NCBI RefSeq assembly: GCF_018687715.1
Contig: NC_056767.1
Coordinates: 2,170,001-2,234,000, forward strand
DNA: 64,000 bases
Source of the DNA: Carya illinoinensis
Lineage: Eukaryota > Streptophyta > Magnoliopsida > Fagales > Juglandaceae
Reading direction: 5' to 3'
This document shows, piece after piece, positions 11,427-23,804 of the stretch; position 1 is the stretch's first letter; each line of letters opens with the position of its first letter. The position numbers were made by a program, and so were the translations under genes. Below the pieces are notes generated by a model. The model was not told where the DNA came from. It did not search any database and was given only the letters and a program-made list of their open reading frames with translations.

Positions 11427-11951
11427 TGTTGTGAAAAACGATGACAATGAATTGAAAAATAATACCGAACGAGAAAAAACAATCACACACGCAATCACAC
11501 ACGACACAAGATGTACGTGGTTCTGCAAATTGCCTACGTCCATGGGAGCTGCAGAGGATTTTTATTATTGAGGAATCACACTACAAGATGGGTCACAACA
11601 CTGTTCGTCCACAGTGTTTTCGTGTCTGCTCTGTACGGACTTAAGAGGCAAAAAATCATATATATAGTTCAAACGGCGGAATCCCTAAATCGCATGTTCG
11701 CTCGAGCGGCGTGTCGAGCGCGCGTCGAGCGAACTTCCCTTCCGCATCCCGCTCGAGCTCACTGTCGAGCTGACGTCGAGCGTTCGACTCTGCCTAATTT
11801 CGTTCGAGCGGCCAATGCCTCCACTTGAGCGAACTCCTCCTGCTCGAGCTCACTGTCGAGCTGACATCGAGCGTTTGACTCTGCCTGACTTCGCTCGAGC
11901 GGCCAATGCCTCCGCTCTAGCGGTGTGGACCAGACTCCACAGTACTCAACA
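11427..11951 (-). repeat. 5' LTR of Copia B1
   Basis: Partner of the LTR at 6868-7392. Several of the differences between the two convert CTCGAG sites (for example to CTTGAG and CTCTAG), consistent with decay at CpG sites. Confidence 0.92.
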
Positions 11952-14427
11952 CAACCAACACAGCAGCAACCGATCTAGAACCTTCAGGAATTACTTAGGA
12001 AGCTTGGTGTATGCACTCTGGTATTTGTTGTAACTATTTGGCAGAGGAATATTACGTGCTCTGCATATTGCATTGTATTTTTGGCAGTACACACTAATTG
12101 TCTGTAAATATACTTAGGAAAGATTCCTCTTGTATTTCTATAAAAAGAGCCCTGTACATCTCTATTTTTATTATCAATGAAATACAACAATACTTGTTTT
12201 CTCTCATACTCTATCATGGTATCAAGAGCCGCACGTGACTAACATCTTTTTTCTTTCTCTATTCTCTTCTCTTCAACTTTCTTCTTCACCATGTCTAGCG
12301 ATGGTTCTCCCTTGGAAAAACCTATCTCTTCTTCACCCACTCTTCAGCTTCCAGCCAATTTCTCACATCTCGTTTCTGTCAAATTAAACTCTGACAACTA
12401 CCTCCTTTGGCAAGCCCAAATAATCCCCTATCTTCATGGCCAAGAGCTTTTTCACTTCATCGATGGCTCCACCCCACCCCCACCTCTGATACTTCCCTCT
12501 GCCTCAGCTTCTCCATCTTCCTCTTTAATCCCTCAAAGCAACCCAACATATCTGAAATGGCACAAACTCAACCAACTTCTTCTTAGTTCTCTTCTATCCT
12601 CTCTTACCAAACCAATACTTGCTCAATCAATCTCTTCCCGCACCTCTCGCGAACTCTGGATTACTCTTGAAACTATGTTCACTTCTCAATCTTAGGCCAG
12701 GATTTTTCAAATCCATCATCAACTCACCAATCTAAAAAAAGGCTCTCTCTCTATCACTGATTACTATCACAAAGTTTGTCATCTATCTGACACGATGACG
12801 GCCGCAACTTTGAAGTCTTTTCCTACCTATTAAATGGACTTAGCTCAGAATTTGAATCCTTCATAACATCTGTCTCCACCCGTGCGACTCCAATAACCTC
12901 AACATAACTCTTTAATCTTCTTCTAAATTTTGAAAGTCGTACGTCCCTCAACTCAGTTCAGCACGGCCTTCTTCCAACTCCAGCAGCTAATATCATGACT
13001 TCTTTCTTCTCTCGAGGTGGTCGCACTAGTTTTCGCGGTGGGAGAAATGATTCTCGTGGTGGTCGTTCTCCCCCTTCCTCTCCATCTCCGACTTCCAACA
13101 AACCGATCTATCAAGTGTGTAACAAGCTGGGTCATATTGCCTTACAATGTTACTAACGATTTGACCAAGCCTATCAATAGAACTCCCCACAACCTCCTTT
13201 AGCTCACTACACTTCCTCACAATCCAACACTTCTTCCCAATGGTACCCTGACTCAGCTGCCACAAACCACATAACCTCCAACCTTCACAACTTAAACATC
13301 TCTTCCCAACCATTTTCTAGCCCTGAGCAAATCACTATCGATGATGGTAAGACTCTCAAAATATCTCACATTGGTGATTCTCGGATTTCCTCCTCATCCT
13401 CTAATTTTGTTCTTCACAATTTATTACATGTTCCTCATATCACCAAAAACTTAGTTCCTGTGAATCAATTTTGCCATGATAACTTTGTTTTCTTTGAATT
13501 TCATGATTTACATTTTTCTGTGAAGGACAAGCAAACCGGGAATCTTCTTCTCCAAGGACCAACACATAATGGACTCTACCTCTTTCCTCCTTCAGCCACA
13601 ACAAACTCATATCCTGCTGCCTTTATTGGTGAAAGAACCTCAGCTGCTCAATGGCATCACAAACTTGGTCACCCATCTCTTCGGCTTGTGCCTCACATTT
13701 TGCGTACCAAGTGTTTACCATTTATTCCCACTCAGACTTCCCTTTTCTAGTCTACTTGTCCACTTGCGAAATATAGATAATTACCATTCAGTCTTAATGT
13801 TAATCGGTCCTTAGGGCCTTTGCACTTAATTTTGTAGTTGTTTGGGGACCATCCCCTTATATTTCACATGATGGTTTTCGGTATTACATTTCTTTTGTTG
13901 ATGACTATAGCCGATACACTTGGTTTGGTTTTATCCACTTTCTTCTAAGGGTGATGATGCCACATCAACTTTTGTTCTTTTTCAAAAAAATGTTGAACGA
14001 CAATTTAATACTAAAATTAAAATTGTCCAAAGTGATTGGGGCAGAGAATTTCGACCCTTAACCACTCTCCTTCAATCCCAAGGCATTATACATCGACTCT
14101 TATGCCCTCACATCCACCAACAAAATGGTGTGGTCGAGATAAAGCATTGCCACATCGTTGAAACTGATCTTGCTCTATTAGCAACGGCATCTCTCCCATA
14201 CAAATTTTGGTCTGATGCTTTTCATACCGCAACTTACCGTATCAATTTACTCCTCTCACCTTCCCTTCACAACAAGTCACCACACCTCATTCTCTTTAAC
14301 AAAGACCCAGATTATTCATTTCTTAAAGTTTTTGGGTCCGAATGTTGGCCAAATCTTTGGCCCTACAACAATCACAAAATCCATTTTCGTTCCCTCTCTT
14401 GTCTCTTTCTTGGATATAGTCCGGTAC

Positions 14428-17400
14428 TGTAATGCCCGTCCTTATGGTGGGTCCTTTTCATAACGATTTTGATAAAAATTGACGGGAATTATGATTCATT
14501 TTCAATTTCTTTTCCATTCATACAAGAATACAAAAGACTCCATACTATAAATAAAATTCATTTTCTTAATTAAAAGATCACAGTGGAAAACATTAAACTT
14601 TCATAATTAATATCTTTCATATAAAACATATAAAACATGCCTTGTGCTCTTCCCCTTGGACTGTGCCCGTCTTGACCTGTCATGCTCATCTTATGCCTGG
14701 GAGGGCACACATAAAATTAAAATTAGTCGATGACTCGTAAGCATTACTTCATACAGTCAAAATATAATAACATAGATTTTCAGTCATGCATTTATCATTC
14801 CGTACATACATATTGTACTTAGCATGCATACGTCTTTCTTTTCATTTTAAAACGTTGCAAGGTGGAGTTTTTCTCTATAAACATGCTTTCTTCATTTAAA
14901 ACAATTCCCCACGCATCGCTGCCTTAATTTCTTAAAGAGTCTGTTCATACATACGTCTTTTTACGTACATTCATGCATACATACATACATTCATACGCTC
15001 ATCTTTTCTTACTTACATACATTCATGCATTCCGTTCATCCATACATACATGCATTCTTTCTTAACATGCATCCATTCATTTTTATCACTTTCATTGACC
15101 ATAGTACACTGTTACGCCCGTGTGCTAGGGTTAGCAGTCTTTTAGACCTGATTCCGCCCGTGGCCATGGGTTGGGAATCCATTCCATTAGGGTGTAGCAC
15201 TGGGTGCACTACCAGTACTACTTACCCGGCATTACAATCTGCCTAGTCCAGTCCATTCATTAGTACCATTTCCATTCCAGTCCATGTGGCCATTATGTAT
15301 TTTCATACATCATCCATTCAGTTCGTTCATTCCTTTTCAGTCATTTCTTTTCCTTTTCAATCCACTCTTTTATTTTAAATTCTCACAGTTCTTACGGTTC
15401 TTTAGTTCGTTTCTTTCATAAAAGCCATATTAAAAGAAAATAATTTTCATTAAAGTCATTTTAGAAAAAGTCATCTTTCATGGCATCATTTAAAATATCA
15501 TCTTTCATAGGGACATTTTAAACATAGGGCTGAAGCCTCACTTTCAAATGGACATTTTAAAACACTTTCTTCACGTTATTTAAAGCATAGTTTTCTTTCT
15601 TTTTGTAAAAGTTGTTTTAAGAGAAGTTTCTTTAAGAGAAAATGGTTTTCTTTCTTTTTCATAAAATTTGTTTTAAAAGAAGTTTCTTTTTTTTTTTTTA
15701 AAGAAAAAAATAGTTTTCTTTCTTTTCATTTCAGTTTCAGTCCTTACGGTCCTTAACAGTTCTTACTTGTCTTTTAAAGGTTCTTTCCGTTTCTTTTCAT
15801 GAACATTCATACAATACGTATTACTTATAACATCCATTCACATGCATACATGTACATACTTTGGGTGCGTAAAAAGGGACTGCCAAGGAAGGCCGTTATG
15901 TACTTATACTTGAAAACTTATGTTTCGTTCTTCTTCTTTCGTAAACGTGTATTCGTGGAGAAAAGTTTCATTTTCCTTTTAGAGAAAAACTTTCATCTTC
16001 TTCTTTGTTTGTATAAAGAAAAACTCTAGAAGAGTATGAACGTAATACTTACCTGGACTTCATGCCATACTTAATCTATGTAGTCCATTCATGTGCGTAT
16101 CAGATGGCAAACTACATACATAAACATAACTTACGTCATCATCTTTCTAATGCATAAGTAACCATTTTAAAAATAGAAATATGCCTCACTTAGAACACTC
16201 TCTGTCCATCCCTGGGCTCTTACGTGCCATTTACTATGCTAAAACTTTCGGGATCTTATTCTTTAAAGTGAACCTTCGTGATTCACCTTAGAGTTAAGAG
16301 ACTAAGACCTTTGTCTCGTTCTTCTATTTCCATAATCCGACGCATGATTCCGACCGACAGAGTCATGCATCCTAACCTTAGACTACTTACCCATTATTGC
16401 CTTCACGTATCCTAGCCCATACTAAATCCTCATTTCCATCCAGTCAGGCTATATGAATTTAAGCCAACTCTAGGGCTAAAATACCATGTAACCATACTGA
16501 AAACAGATTACCCATTACATATGGTAAACCTATCCGACACTCGTGTCTCACCAGAGACACCTGTATCTCATCCCCTTTTATCACTTAAAAGTAACTCATA
16601 ATTTCAATGAACGTTCGCTTGTATAAACAAGCTCCATACTCCAAAACCAACTTGTTCAGACCCGGTTGATAAGACTCTTCCTACTTCCCAGCCCTGTACA
16701 AGTTCATCCCAACACTTGATAGGAGAGGACTGAATCCACAAATGCACATATGTCACGTCACGCAGCTCGAGACTAATCACGAGTCATGTTACGACGCCCA
16801 TCATGCTTCTGCTGCACACTCTGATACTTTTCCACCACTTCCTTATACTCTTAGTCATAGTCAACTATAAGGTGACACCCGTTACCTTGAACTATAGGCC
16901 ATATCACCACTGTTTCAAGACACTGTTACACAGTTCCCGCCACTTAACAAGAGAACTGCATCCATAAATGCGCCTTTGTCACACTATGCAGCTCGAGACA
17001 AATTCTCAAATAACAGCACGAAGCCCATCATGCTTTTGCTGCACTCTCTGATACTTTTTCACCACTTCCTTATACTCTTAGCCACAAGTCAACCTCAAGT
17101 CCACCTGTCACCTTGGATTACAGCCACATTACCACTGCTTCAGGACACTGTTACATAATTCCCGATGCTACATCATACACTCCACACTTCTCTGCTACGT
17201 CATCCAATCCTTCGTGACACGGCTTCTAGTGTATCACGACATAATACAGAGTACACTTATGTGAACTCTATTCCATCCACACTACAACACATATCGCTAC
17301 GATACATGCCTCACGGTGCATCACTACACGATACTCCCTTCACTACAACACTTATTAACGTGATGCACACCACACGGTGCATCGCCATACAACACGGAGT

Positions 17401-19263
17401 ATGCTCCACACGCACCCCCTACATTCTACGCCACACTTCACTACAACGCACGTCATACGATGCATCACTGCAGTACATGGAGTACGCTCCATGCGTACTC
17501 CTTTCACACATCACGCCGTATCACAACTACGGCATCTATCTCATGCCCACTTCACATCACAATCCACAATACTATACAATTAAGCCCAACATTTCACAAC
17601 TGTACTTCACTTCACAACTACGCAGTGAACTCCACAAATACTAACTACAAGGTCTACAGTCCAACCAATCAACTATTATAAACGTAAATAACTAAAAATA
17701 GAGGGTTATACCATCGACGGGATAACTCGTGCATTACTCACTACTCGTCACGATCAAGCGTCGGAGGAGTCGTACGTGGTGGTAACACTGCATACGATGG
17801 CTGTCCACCATATAAAGTGGCGGTTTGGTCTTAAAAATAGCTAGGCGTGGTCTTGAAAAGGCTCAAGGTGCCCTTGTTGTGGTCAAAGGTGGCGAAGCAA
17901 GGCGGATCACGCCGAAAACAGTGAATCCGAAATGGTGAAAGTTTGTTTGAGGTAGATGGAGGCCATAAAACTTCATAAGAAGCTAGGGGAAGGTAGAGGA
18001 AGATGTGGTGGAGCTGTGGTGGTAAGGTGGTGGCCATACGGTGGCTCACAGCGGCGGATCGACCATTAGAAGTGAAATGCGACCTTGGAGAGTAAGGGAG
18101 AGTGAGAGCTGTTCATAACTCCTTTGGACATGAAATCTATTGGAGAAGATCATGGTGATAAGAGGAACAAGGTGGTGGTGGTGAAACACTGTGGGTAGCC
18201 GTGTACGGTGGTGCACGGCGGTGCAACCGAAACTAAGGTTATGGAGACCCATTGGAGAAAGAGAGAGAATTAGAGGAAAAGAAAGATATGAGGAGAAAGC
18301 CCATGAAGTGGTGAATCCATTGGTGGTGCTTGATGGTTGTTTCAGCCGTGTATGGTGGCTCAATGAGAAGAAAAAGGGTGTAAAACCCATTTGCTTGGAG
18401 GAAGAATAAGAGAGATAGGGCTGCCGATGTAGCTCACCACCAGTGAGGTAGTGGTCGCTGGTGGGGGGGGATCATGCCGGAGGTGGAGGTGGGGCACGGC
18501 AACTAGAGGTAGCGCCGGCTGGAAAGCTTGAACCGAACAGTGGAGGGAAATCGTGTTCAGGCTGGATGTGCATGGGAGAGAGAGAGGAAAGAGAAGGAAG
18601 AAAAGGAAAAAGAAAAAAAGTGAGGAGGAAAAGAAAGGGGCATGGGTATTTAATCTAAATCATTAGCTTCGAGATCCTCAAAACCATCTAACGATAAGTT
18701 TAAATACTGATTTGAAAATACGTAAGTGTCTTAAATAAGACACTGAGAAGAATTAAGATAGAATGTTATTTTATAAACTAAAATTTATAAAATAATATTT
18801 CTTCATCATTATATAAAATTGATAAAGTATTGTTAATTACTCAAAGAAAATAAAATCATTTAAATTTGTTAAGAGTTTTCAACATAAAGTTAAACCTCTT
18901 AATATTTTAAAACAACTAAAACATTTAATCTAAGTAATTATCCACAATTATAATATTTTCAGAATTCATTAAAATATTATAATTGTATTACTTTAAAAAA
19001 AAGCTTATCTAATAATACTAAAAATATCTCCTATAGATATTTCCATAATATTTAAAATATCCGTAAACTTTAAAATATCTATCTTACTTCGAAATCCACT
19101 GGATAAATTTTTTAACACGCCATCAAGGTATAGCGCTTAGGATAAGGCTCAATACCTAGATCGAAGTTCAGCACGTAGGACAAAGCTCAACATGTAGACC
19201 GAAGTTCCACATGTAGATCGAGGCTCATAAATAGAGAAGAAGAAAGAAGAAGCGGATATTACA
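14428..19263 (-). mobile_element. 4.8-kb non-coding LTR-like insertion E (probable solo LTR or LARD)
   Basis: A perfect TSD GGTAC (14423-14427 and 19264-19268) flanks a TGTAATGCCC...GGATATTACA insertion within the integrase of Copia A. Removing it joins FLGYSP to HKGYKCL. No protein domain is visible. It includes CATA/CATT-rich low complexity (about 14930-15080), a 220-base tandem duplication, an imperfect dyad (GGAGTACGCTCC near 17480), a GTGG-rich block (about 17970-18520) and an AT-rich block after 18660. Ends resemble those of D1/D2 (TGTGACGCCC...CTGTTACA), suggesting a large-LTR Gypsy-like family; orientation is inferred from that likeness. No internal LTR pair was found, so solo LTR is favoured. 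Confidence 0.75.
16733..17163. repeat. Tandem duplication, about 222-bp unit, inside E
   Basis: Two diverged copies begin near AATGCACATATGTCAC and AATGCGCCTTTGTCAC. They share GCAGCTCGAGAC, CCCATCATGCTT, TGCTGCAC, CCACTTCCTTATACTCTTAG and a common end near CACTGTTACA. Confidence 0.75.
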
Positions 19264-21260
19264 GGTACACAAAGGATACAAGTGCTTACATGGTCCCACA
19301 AATCGGCTATATATATCTTGAGACATCATTTTTATTGAGAATTCCTTTCCCTATCCTTCTCATTCAAATTCGGGCTCCAATCCAATGCAGCAGACCCATA
19401 CCATTTTGCCCATTTTCATTCCTCCTGCCATGGGCCCAAATTCAACGCAGCCACAAGGTCCATTTCCTTCCAACCCCATTCCAGTCAGCCCTTTATCACC
19501 TTCTTCTTCCCAAACGGATTCATCCCATACCTCAAACCCGATGCACGATAACCCTCACCCCCAAACAGCTCCATTCCCTCACCCAGATTCATCTTCTCAA
19601 CCCATTTTATCATTCAACCATTGTCTACTCAAAATCCTCCCATACCACCACCCCCACCCCTACCTCCTCCTCCACGATCGCCAATCATTACTTGATCTAA
19701 AACAAATAACTCACGTCCAAAACTCTTCACCCATGGCCAAATTCCTTACCCAAAAACTCATCACTGCCTTACTCTCACCATTGATGTCCCTGAAGAACCA
19801 TTGTCATATAGCACTGCCTCATGATTTTCTGAGTGGCGTGACACCATGAGTATGGAATTTCAAGCTCTACTTCAGACCAACACTTGGTCCCTTGTTCCCC
19901 CATCCCCTTCCTCTAACATTATTGGTTGTAGGTGGGTGTTCCGAACCAAACACAATGCCGACGGTTCCATCAAAAGACGTAAGGAGAGACTTGTCACCAA
20001 GGGTTTCCACCAGGAAGAAGGTGTCGATTATGTGGAGACGTTCAGCCCGATTGTCAAACCGACAACCATACGCTTGGTCCTCTCTCTTGCCATCTCTCAT
20101 GGATGGTCTCTTCGACAACTCATCATCCAAAATGCTTTCCTTCATGGAGATCTCTTAGAAACTGTTTACATGGCTCAACCACTCAAATTCGTTCATCCTG
20201 AACACCCCGAGTATGTCTGTTGTCTCCACAGGGCCATTTACGGCCTTAAACAAGCACCTCGCGCAACTCTCATCCCGCCTTTGTGAGTATGGATTTTTAC
20301 CTTCTCAGGCAGATCCATCTTTATTTGTTTACTCTTGCAAATATGTGCTTATCTATGTATTCATATACGTAGATGATATAATTGTGACAAGTTCTCATTC
20401 CTCTCAGACTGATCATCTTATTTCCTTTCTGTCATCTATTTTTCTTGTTAAATATTTGGGTCAGTTGTCGTTTTTTCTTGGTATTGAAATCTCTCATTTT
20501 TCAACTGGTATTTTACTCTCCCAATGGAAGTATATACGTGACATTCTTTCTCAGGTCAATATGCTCTCTGCAAAGGGCACTAATTTCCCAATGGCTCCCT
20601 TTTGTCGCCTCTCCATTTTAGACACCTCAACCTTTTCTGATTCCACTATGTACCGAAGTATTGTTGGGAATCTTTAATACCTCTCTCTCACTCGCCCAGA
20701 TATTGCCTTCACAATTAACAAAATCTGCCAGTTTATGCATAACCCAAAATTCTCACATTGGCAAGCTATCAAGCGTCTCCTTAGATACCTTAAACAAACT
20801 CTGAATTTTGGTCTCTTCATTCATAAGTCTTCCCCCCTTCAAATTCAAGCCTTCTCAGACGCGGACTGGGCCGGTTGCCCAGATGATCGTCACTCCACGG
20901 GTGGCTTTTGTATCTTCTTGGGTAGAAATTTAATTTCCTAGTCATCTCGCAAGCAACGCACTGTTGCTTACTCCAGTACTGAGGCTAAATACAAGGCTCT
21001 CACCAACACTACTATTGAGCTACTTTGGTTCCATAATCTATAAAAGAATTGCACGTTTTTATTGCTAAAACTCCTCTTTTATGGTGTGACAATCTTGGTG
21101 CAACCTACCTATCAGTTGTTGCCAAGACTCTCCAAGTTGCCTTTCTACCATCAAAAGACCAGCTGGCTGATATTCTCACAAAGCCCCTTGCAGCACCACG
21201 GTTTCAACTGCTTAGAATGAGCTTCACTATTGTTGATACCCCGCTTGGCTCGAGGGGGCA

Positions 21261-21576
21261 TATTGAGCCATCCACGTTGGATTCCAAATCACAAATTACA
21301 TGGCAAACATCCAACACAGCAGAAACCGATCTAGAACCTTTAGGAATTACTTAGGAAGCTTGGTGTGTGCACTCTGGCATTTTTTGTAACCGTTTGGCAA
21401 AGGAATATTACATGCTAGATCTGCATATTGCATTGTATTTTTGGCAGTACACACTAACTGTCTATAAATATGCTTAGGAAAGATTCTTCTTGTATCTCTA
21501 TAAATAGAGCCATGTACATCTATGTTTTTATTATCAATGAAATACAACAATACTTGTTTTCTCTCATACTCTGTCA
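21261..21576 (+). repeat. 3' LTR of Copia A
   Basis: This 316-base copy matches the left LTR apart from scattered substitutions and small indels. It contains a TATA box (CTATAAATAGAG near 21499) shortly before ATGTACATC, which fits the U3/R transcription start. Confidence 0.88.
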
Positions 21577-21905
21577 AGAAAGATAAGAACACATGACAGA
21601 GTCAGTCATGTTTGTCGACGATGTGAAAACATCTTCATATGGGTAACCAAGATCGTGGAAGTATCAAATTCGAGTTAACAAAACCTAAAATAATGTACTA
21701 GTTATGAAACCACTAAAAAATCTGTTAGAAAGAGAGAATAAATTTAACTATTTTTATTAGAGATACAAGTGAAGATTTAATATGATATCAGCACGTAATT
21801 CTAGGAATTCAAACCTTAACTGCATACTTCACATTTCATTTAATTAAATGTTATAGTTCCTGATGAGTCCACTTGTTAAGTTTGATTACTCGCACATGTT
21901 ATAAA

Positions 21906-22246
21906 TGTTGGTTGGTTTTGCATCTCTCAACTTCAAAAACTAGTTCAAGAGGTAAGGTTTTCTCTCACAGTTATAAACTGACCACCAACTCATTTCACAA
22001 CTGATGTAGAATAATCCAAATAATCTCCCACTCACATATCAGGCTCAGCTGGGTTGGAGACAACGACAACCCATTTCTCTGCAGACTGTTGGACCTGATT
22101 GTTAGTAAACCTGAGCTCTGATACTAGTGTTGTGTGGTCTTGGGCCTCTCACAACCTCAAAATCTAGTTCAAGAGGTGAAGTTTTTCCTCACACTTATAA
22201 ATTGACCACCAGACCTTTCCATAATCGATATAGAATAACCCCAACA
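21906..22246 (-). mobile_element. TRIM-like miniature LTR element in a GH9 intron
   Basis: Two roughly 115-base direct repeats (21906-22020 and 22128-22246) share CTAGTTCAAGAGGT and CTGACCACC-like blocks. They flank about 107 bases that include GAGCTCTGATACTAGTG, whose complement resembles an initiator-Met primer site, and CTCCCACTC, whose complement is a polypurine tract. That arrangement is TRIM-like and on the minus strand. I see no convincing TSD. Confidence 0.65.
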
Positions 22247-23484
22247 AAAAGTTTTAAAATATAAAGATTTATAATTTAACAAATCCACACCAACTTGTAT
22301 ATAATCATGGTCTTCTAAATGGTCCATAAAGATTTATAAACTTACTCCATTAGCTGTGAGCTTGTTGTTCCAGTAAAAAAACCCCTTTATTAGAAGATTT
22401 TTCCTTGGCCACGGATGAGTTATATGTTCCGGTTGTAGAATAATTGAGGAAAGAAGTGTTCCCTGTAGCAAAGAACAACCAAGTTCCTTCCCAAAGTAAT
22501 TCATCCTCGAAACCGGTTGAGTTATAGAACTTTCTTGCATCTCCTGCACAAGCAGCATTAATTGTGGTGTATGTTCCCTAACTAGTGGAGTCTACCTTTG
22601 AAGCAATCTCAAATAACTTCTCTGTTGCTTCAACCAAATCGTTGGAGTACTTTGTATCTTCTTTGAATACTAATGATGTAGCTGATAATGCTTCAACGAT
22701 TTCCCCAGCTAAATCTGAAGCTGTGCTCCCACATTGTGAAACAGGACGCTGATAAGTCATGTCTTCTGATCTTTGCCAACAGTTTATGTCATTGGGAGTG
22801 TTCTGGGTTTCATTACTAGTGCTTCCAACCTGAACTCACAAAGTCAAAAGATTGTCATTTTGTTTTGTTTTAGCTACAACTTAAGAGGCAGAAAACATTA
22901 TTATTTTAATTAAGTCTTGTTTCAGCTGCAAAACAAAGAATATTGTCATTCAATTTTCAAATATCAGGTACGATGATTTATGTTTTTGCCTGAGAATACA
23001 ATATGATGGCATCTGAAGTTGCATTTTGGGGAGGAAAAAAATTAAGCAAGTAGTCACTTCCCCATTTTATGATGTCCTTAACATGTTTGAGCTCACCAAT
23101 ATCAGCATACTTTTCATGATATTCGATGACAATCCAACTTAAAAGGGTAACAATGTAAGTTGTAGTGAAGCTGAATTTTATGTTGTTGCTAGAATAATAG
23201 AAACCACCTTCAAGGTCCACATGGGAATTGCCTGAATTCCCATCAAGCAATCTTGAATCTCCTCGAAACTTCACCGGACTATTTTTTGGTAACATCCAGC
23301 TAAAAGAACAAGTACTTTTCAATCAGTTACATGAACAGTTGAAGAAAATGAAATCAAAAGATATGATCATTTTGTATAAGATATGCTTAATATAGCAAAA
23401 TATTACACTTTTGAGCATAAAAAAAAATTAGAGCTTGGCTTAATGCAAGCGTCAGATTCTTTGAAGGCACATTAAGGGTATGTT

Positions 23485-23804
23485 TGTAAGAAATATGGAA
23501 GCAGGACATAGAGAATAGAAGGAATTTCAAGTTGCAGAAGAACTTTGCATTTCTTTCATAAAAGTTACTGAAAAAATAGAATTACAGAGAGGTGGTATAT
23601 GTAGCACTCTATACATCACGATCCAAAAGGGAATATTCACAGTCTGTAAAAAATAACTAACTCTACCACTAAGAGCTGTACATCTCAGCAAGTTTCAAAA
23701 CGAAAATAACTAATTGCTAAATTACATAAAAGACCTAAGCTAGCCTTTGTCATCTAAGCTGAGTTGGGGACTACTCTGTAAATTAACTTCATCAATGGAT
23801 ATCA
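23485..23804 (-). repeat. 3' LTR of Copia C
   Basis: Shares nearly all of 31387-31706, including CACGATCCAAAAGGGAATAT and CTAAGCTGAGTTGGGGACTA. Confidence 0.85.

Larger units (their letters stand above)
6868..11951 (-). mobile_element. Copia LTR retrotransposon B1, full length, nested in the LTR of A
   Basis: TSD CAACC occurs at 6863-6867 and 11952-11956, inside the left LTR of A; the right LTR of A shows the uninterrupted site. LTRs of 525 bases lie at 6868-7392 (3') and 11427-11951 (5'). Read on the minus strand, the PBS follows the 5' LTR and the polypurine tract AAGTGGGAGAAT precedes the 3' LTR. The LTRs differ at about 11 positions by eye, roughly 2%. Confidence 0.95.
12291..21100 (+). 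pseudogene. Degenerate gag-pol of Copia A, split by insertion E
   Basis: Pieces in order: gag from an ATG at 12291 with TAG at 12693-12695 and in-frame continuation beyond; a protease-like DSAATNH near 13250; the pre-integrase motif WHHKLGHPS near 13650; integrase 13840-14427, with QSDWGREF and QQNGVVE but Lys and Cys in place of usual downstream residues; then, after insertion E, HKGYKCL at 19269 onward; reverse transcriptase about 19850-20680 with KGFHQEEGVDYVETFSP and IYVDDIIV; RNase H near 20850 with SDADWAG and YSSTEAKY. Several stops and frameshifts separate the pieces, so no polyprotein can be made. Gene order (integrase before RT) identifies Copia. Confidence 0.88.
6816..21576 (+). 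mobile_element. Copia LTR retrotransposon A, old, inserted in a GH9 exon
   Basis: TSD AGAAA occurs at 6811-6815 and 21577-21581. Removing the element restores the GH9 frame exactly. LTRs start TATTGAG and end TCA: the left one is 6816-6867 plus 11957-12216 (interrupted by B1), the right one 21261-21576. The PBS TGGTATCAAGAGCC (12217-12230) matches initiator Met tRNA, and the polypurine tract CGAGGGGGCA (21251-21260) abuts the right LTR. Net length without B1 and E is about 4.8 kb. The polyprotein is degenerate. Confidence 0.92.

Noticed and set aside
17165..17644. 159-codon ORF inside E
   Set aside because: Low-complexity His/Thr/Ser/Tyr composition from short DNA repeats, no motif, lies in a non-coding LTR-like insertion.
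22334..22558. Minus-strand 74-codon ORF ending in FFYWNNKLTANG taken as a separate gene
   Set aside because: It is the GH9 exon read after a one-base frameshift in an A run; only its last part is in the GH9 frame.
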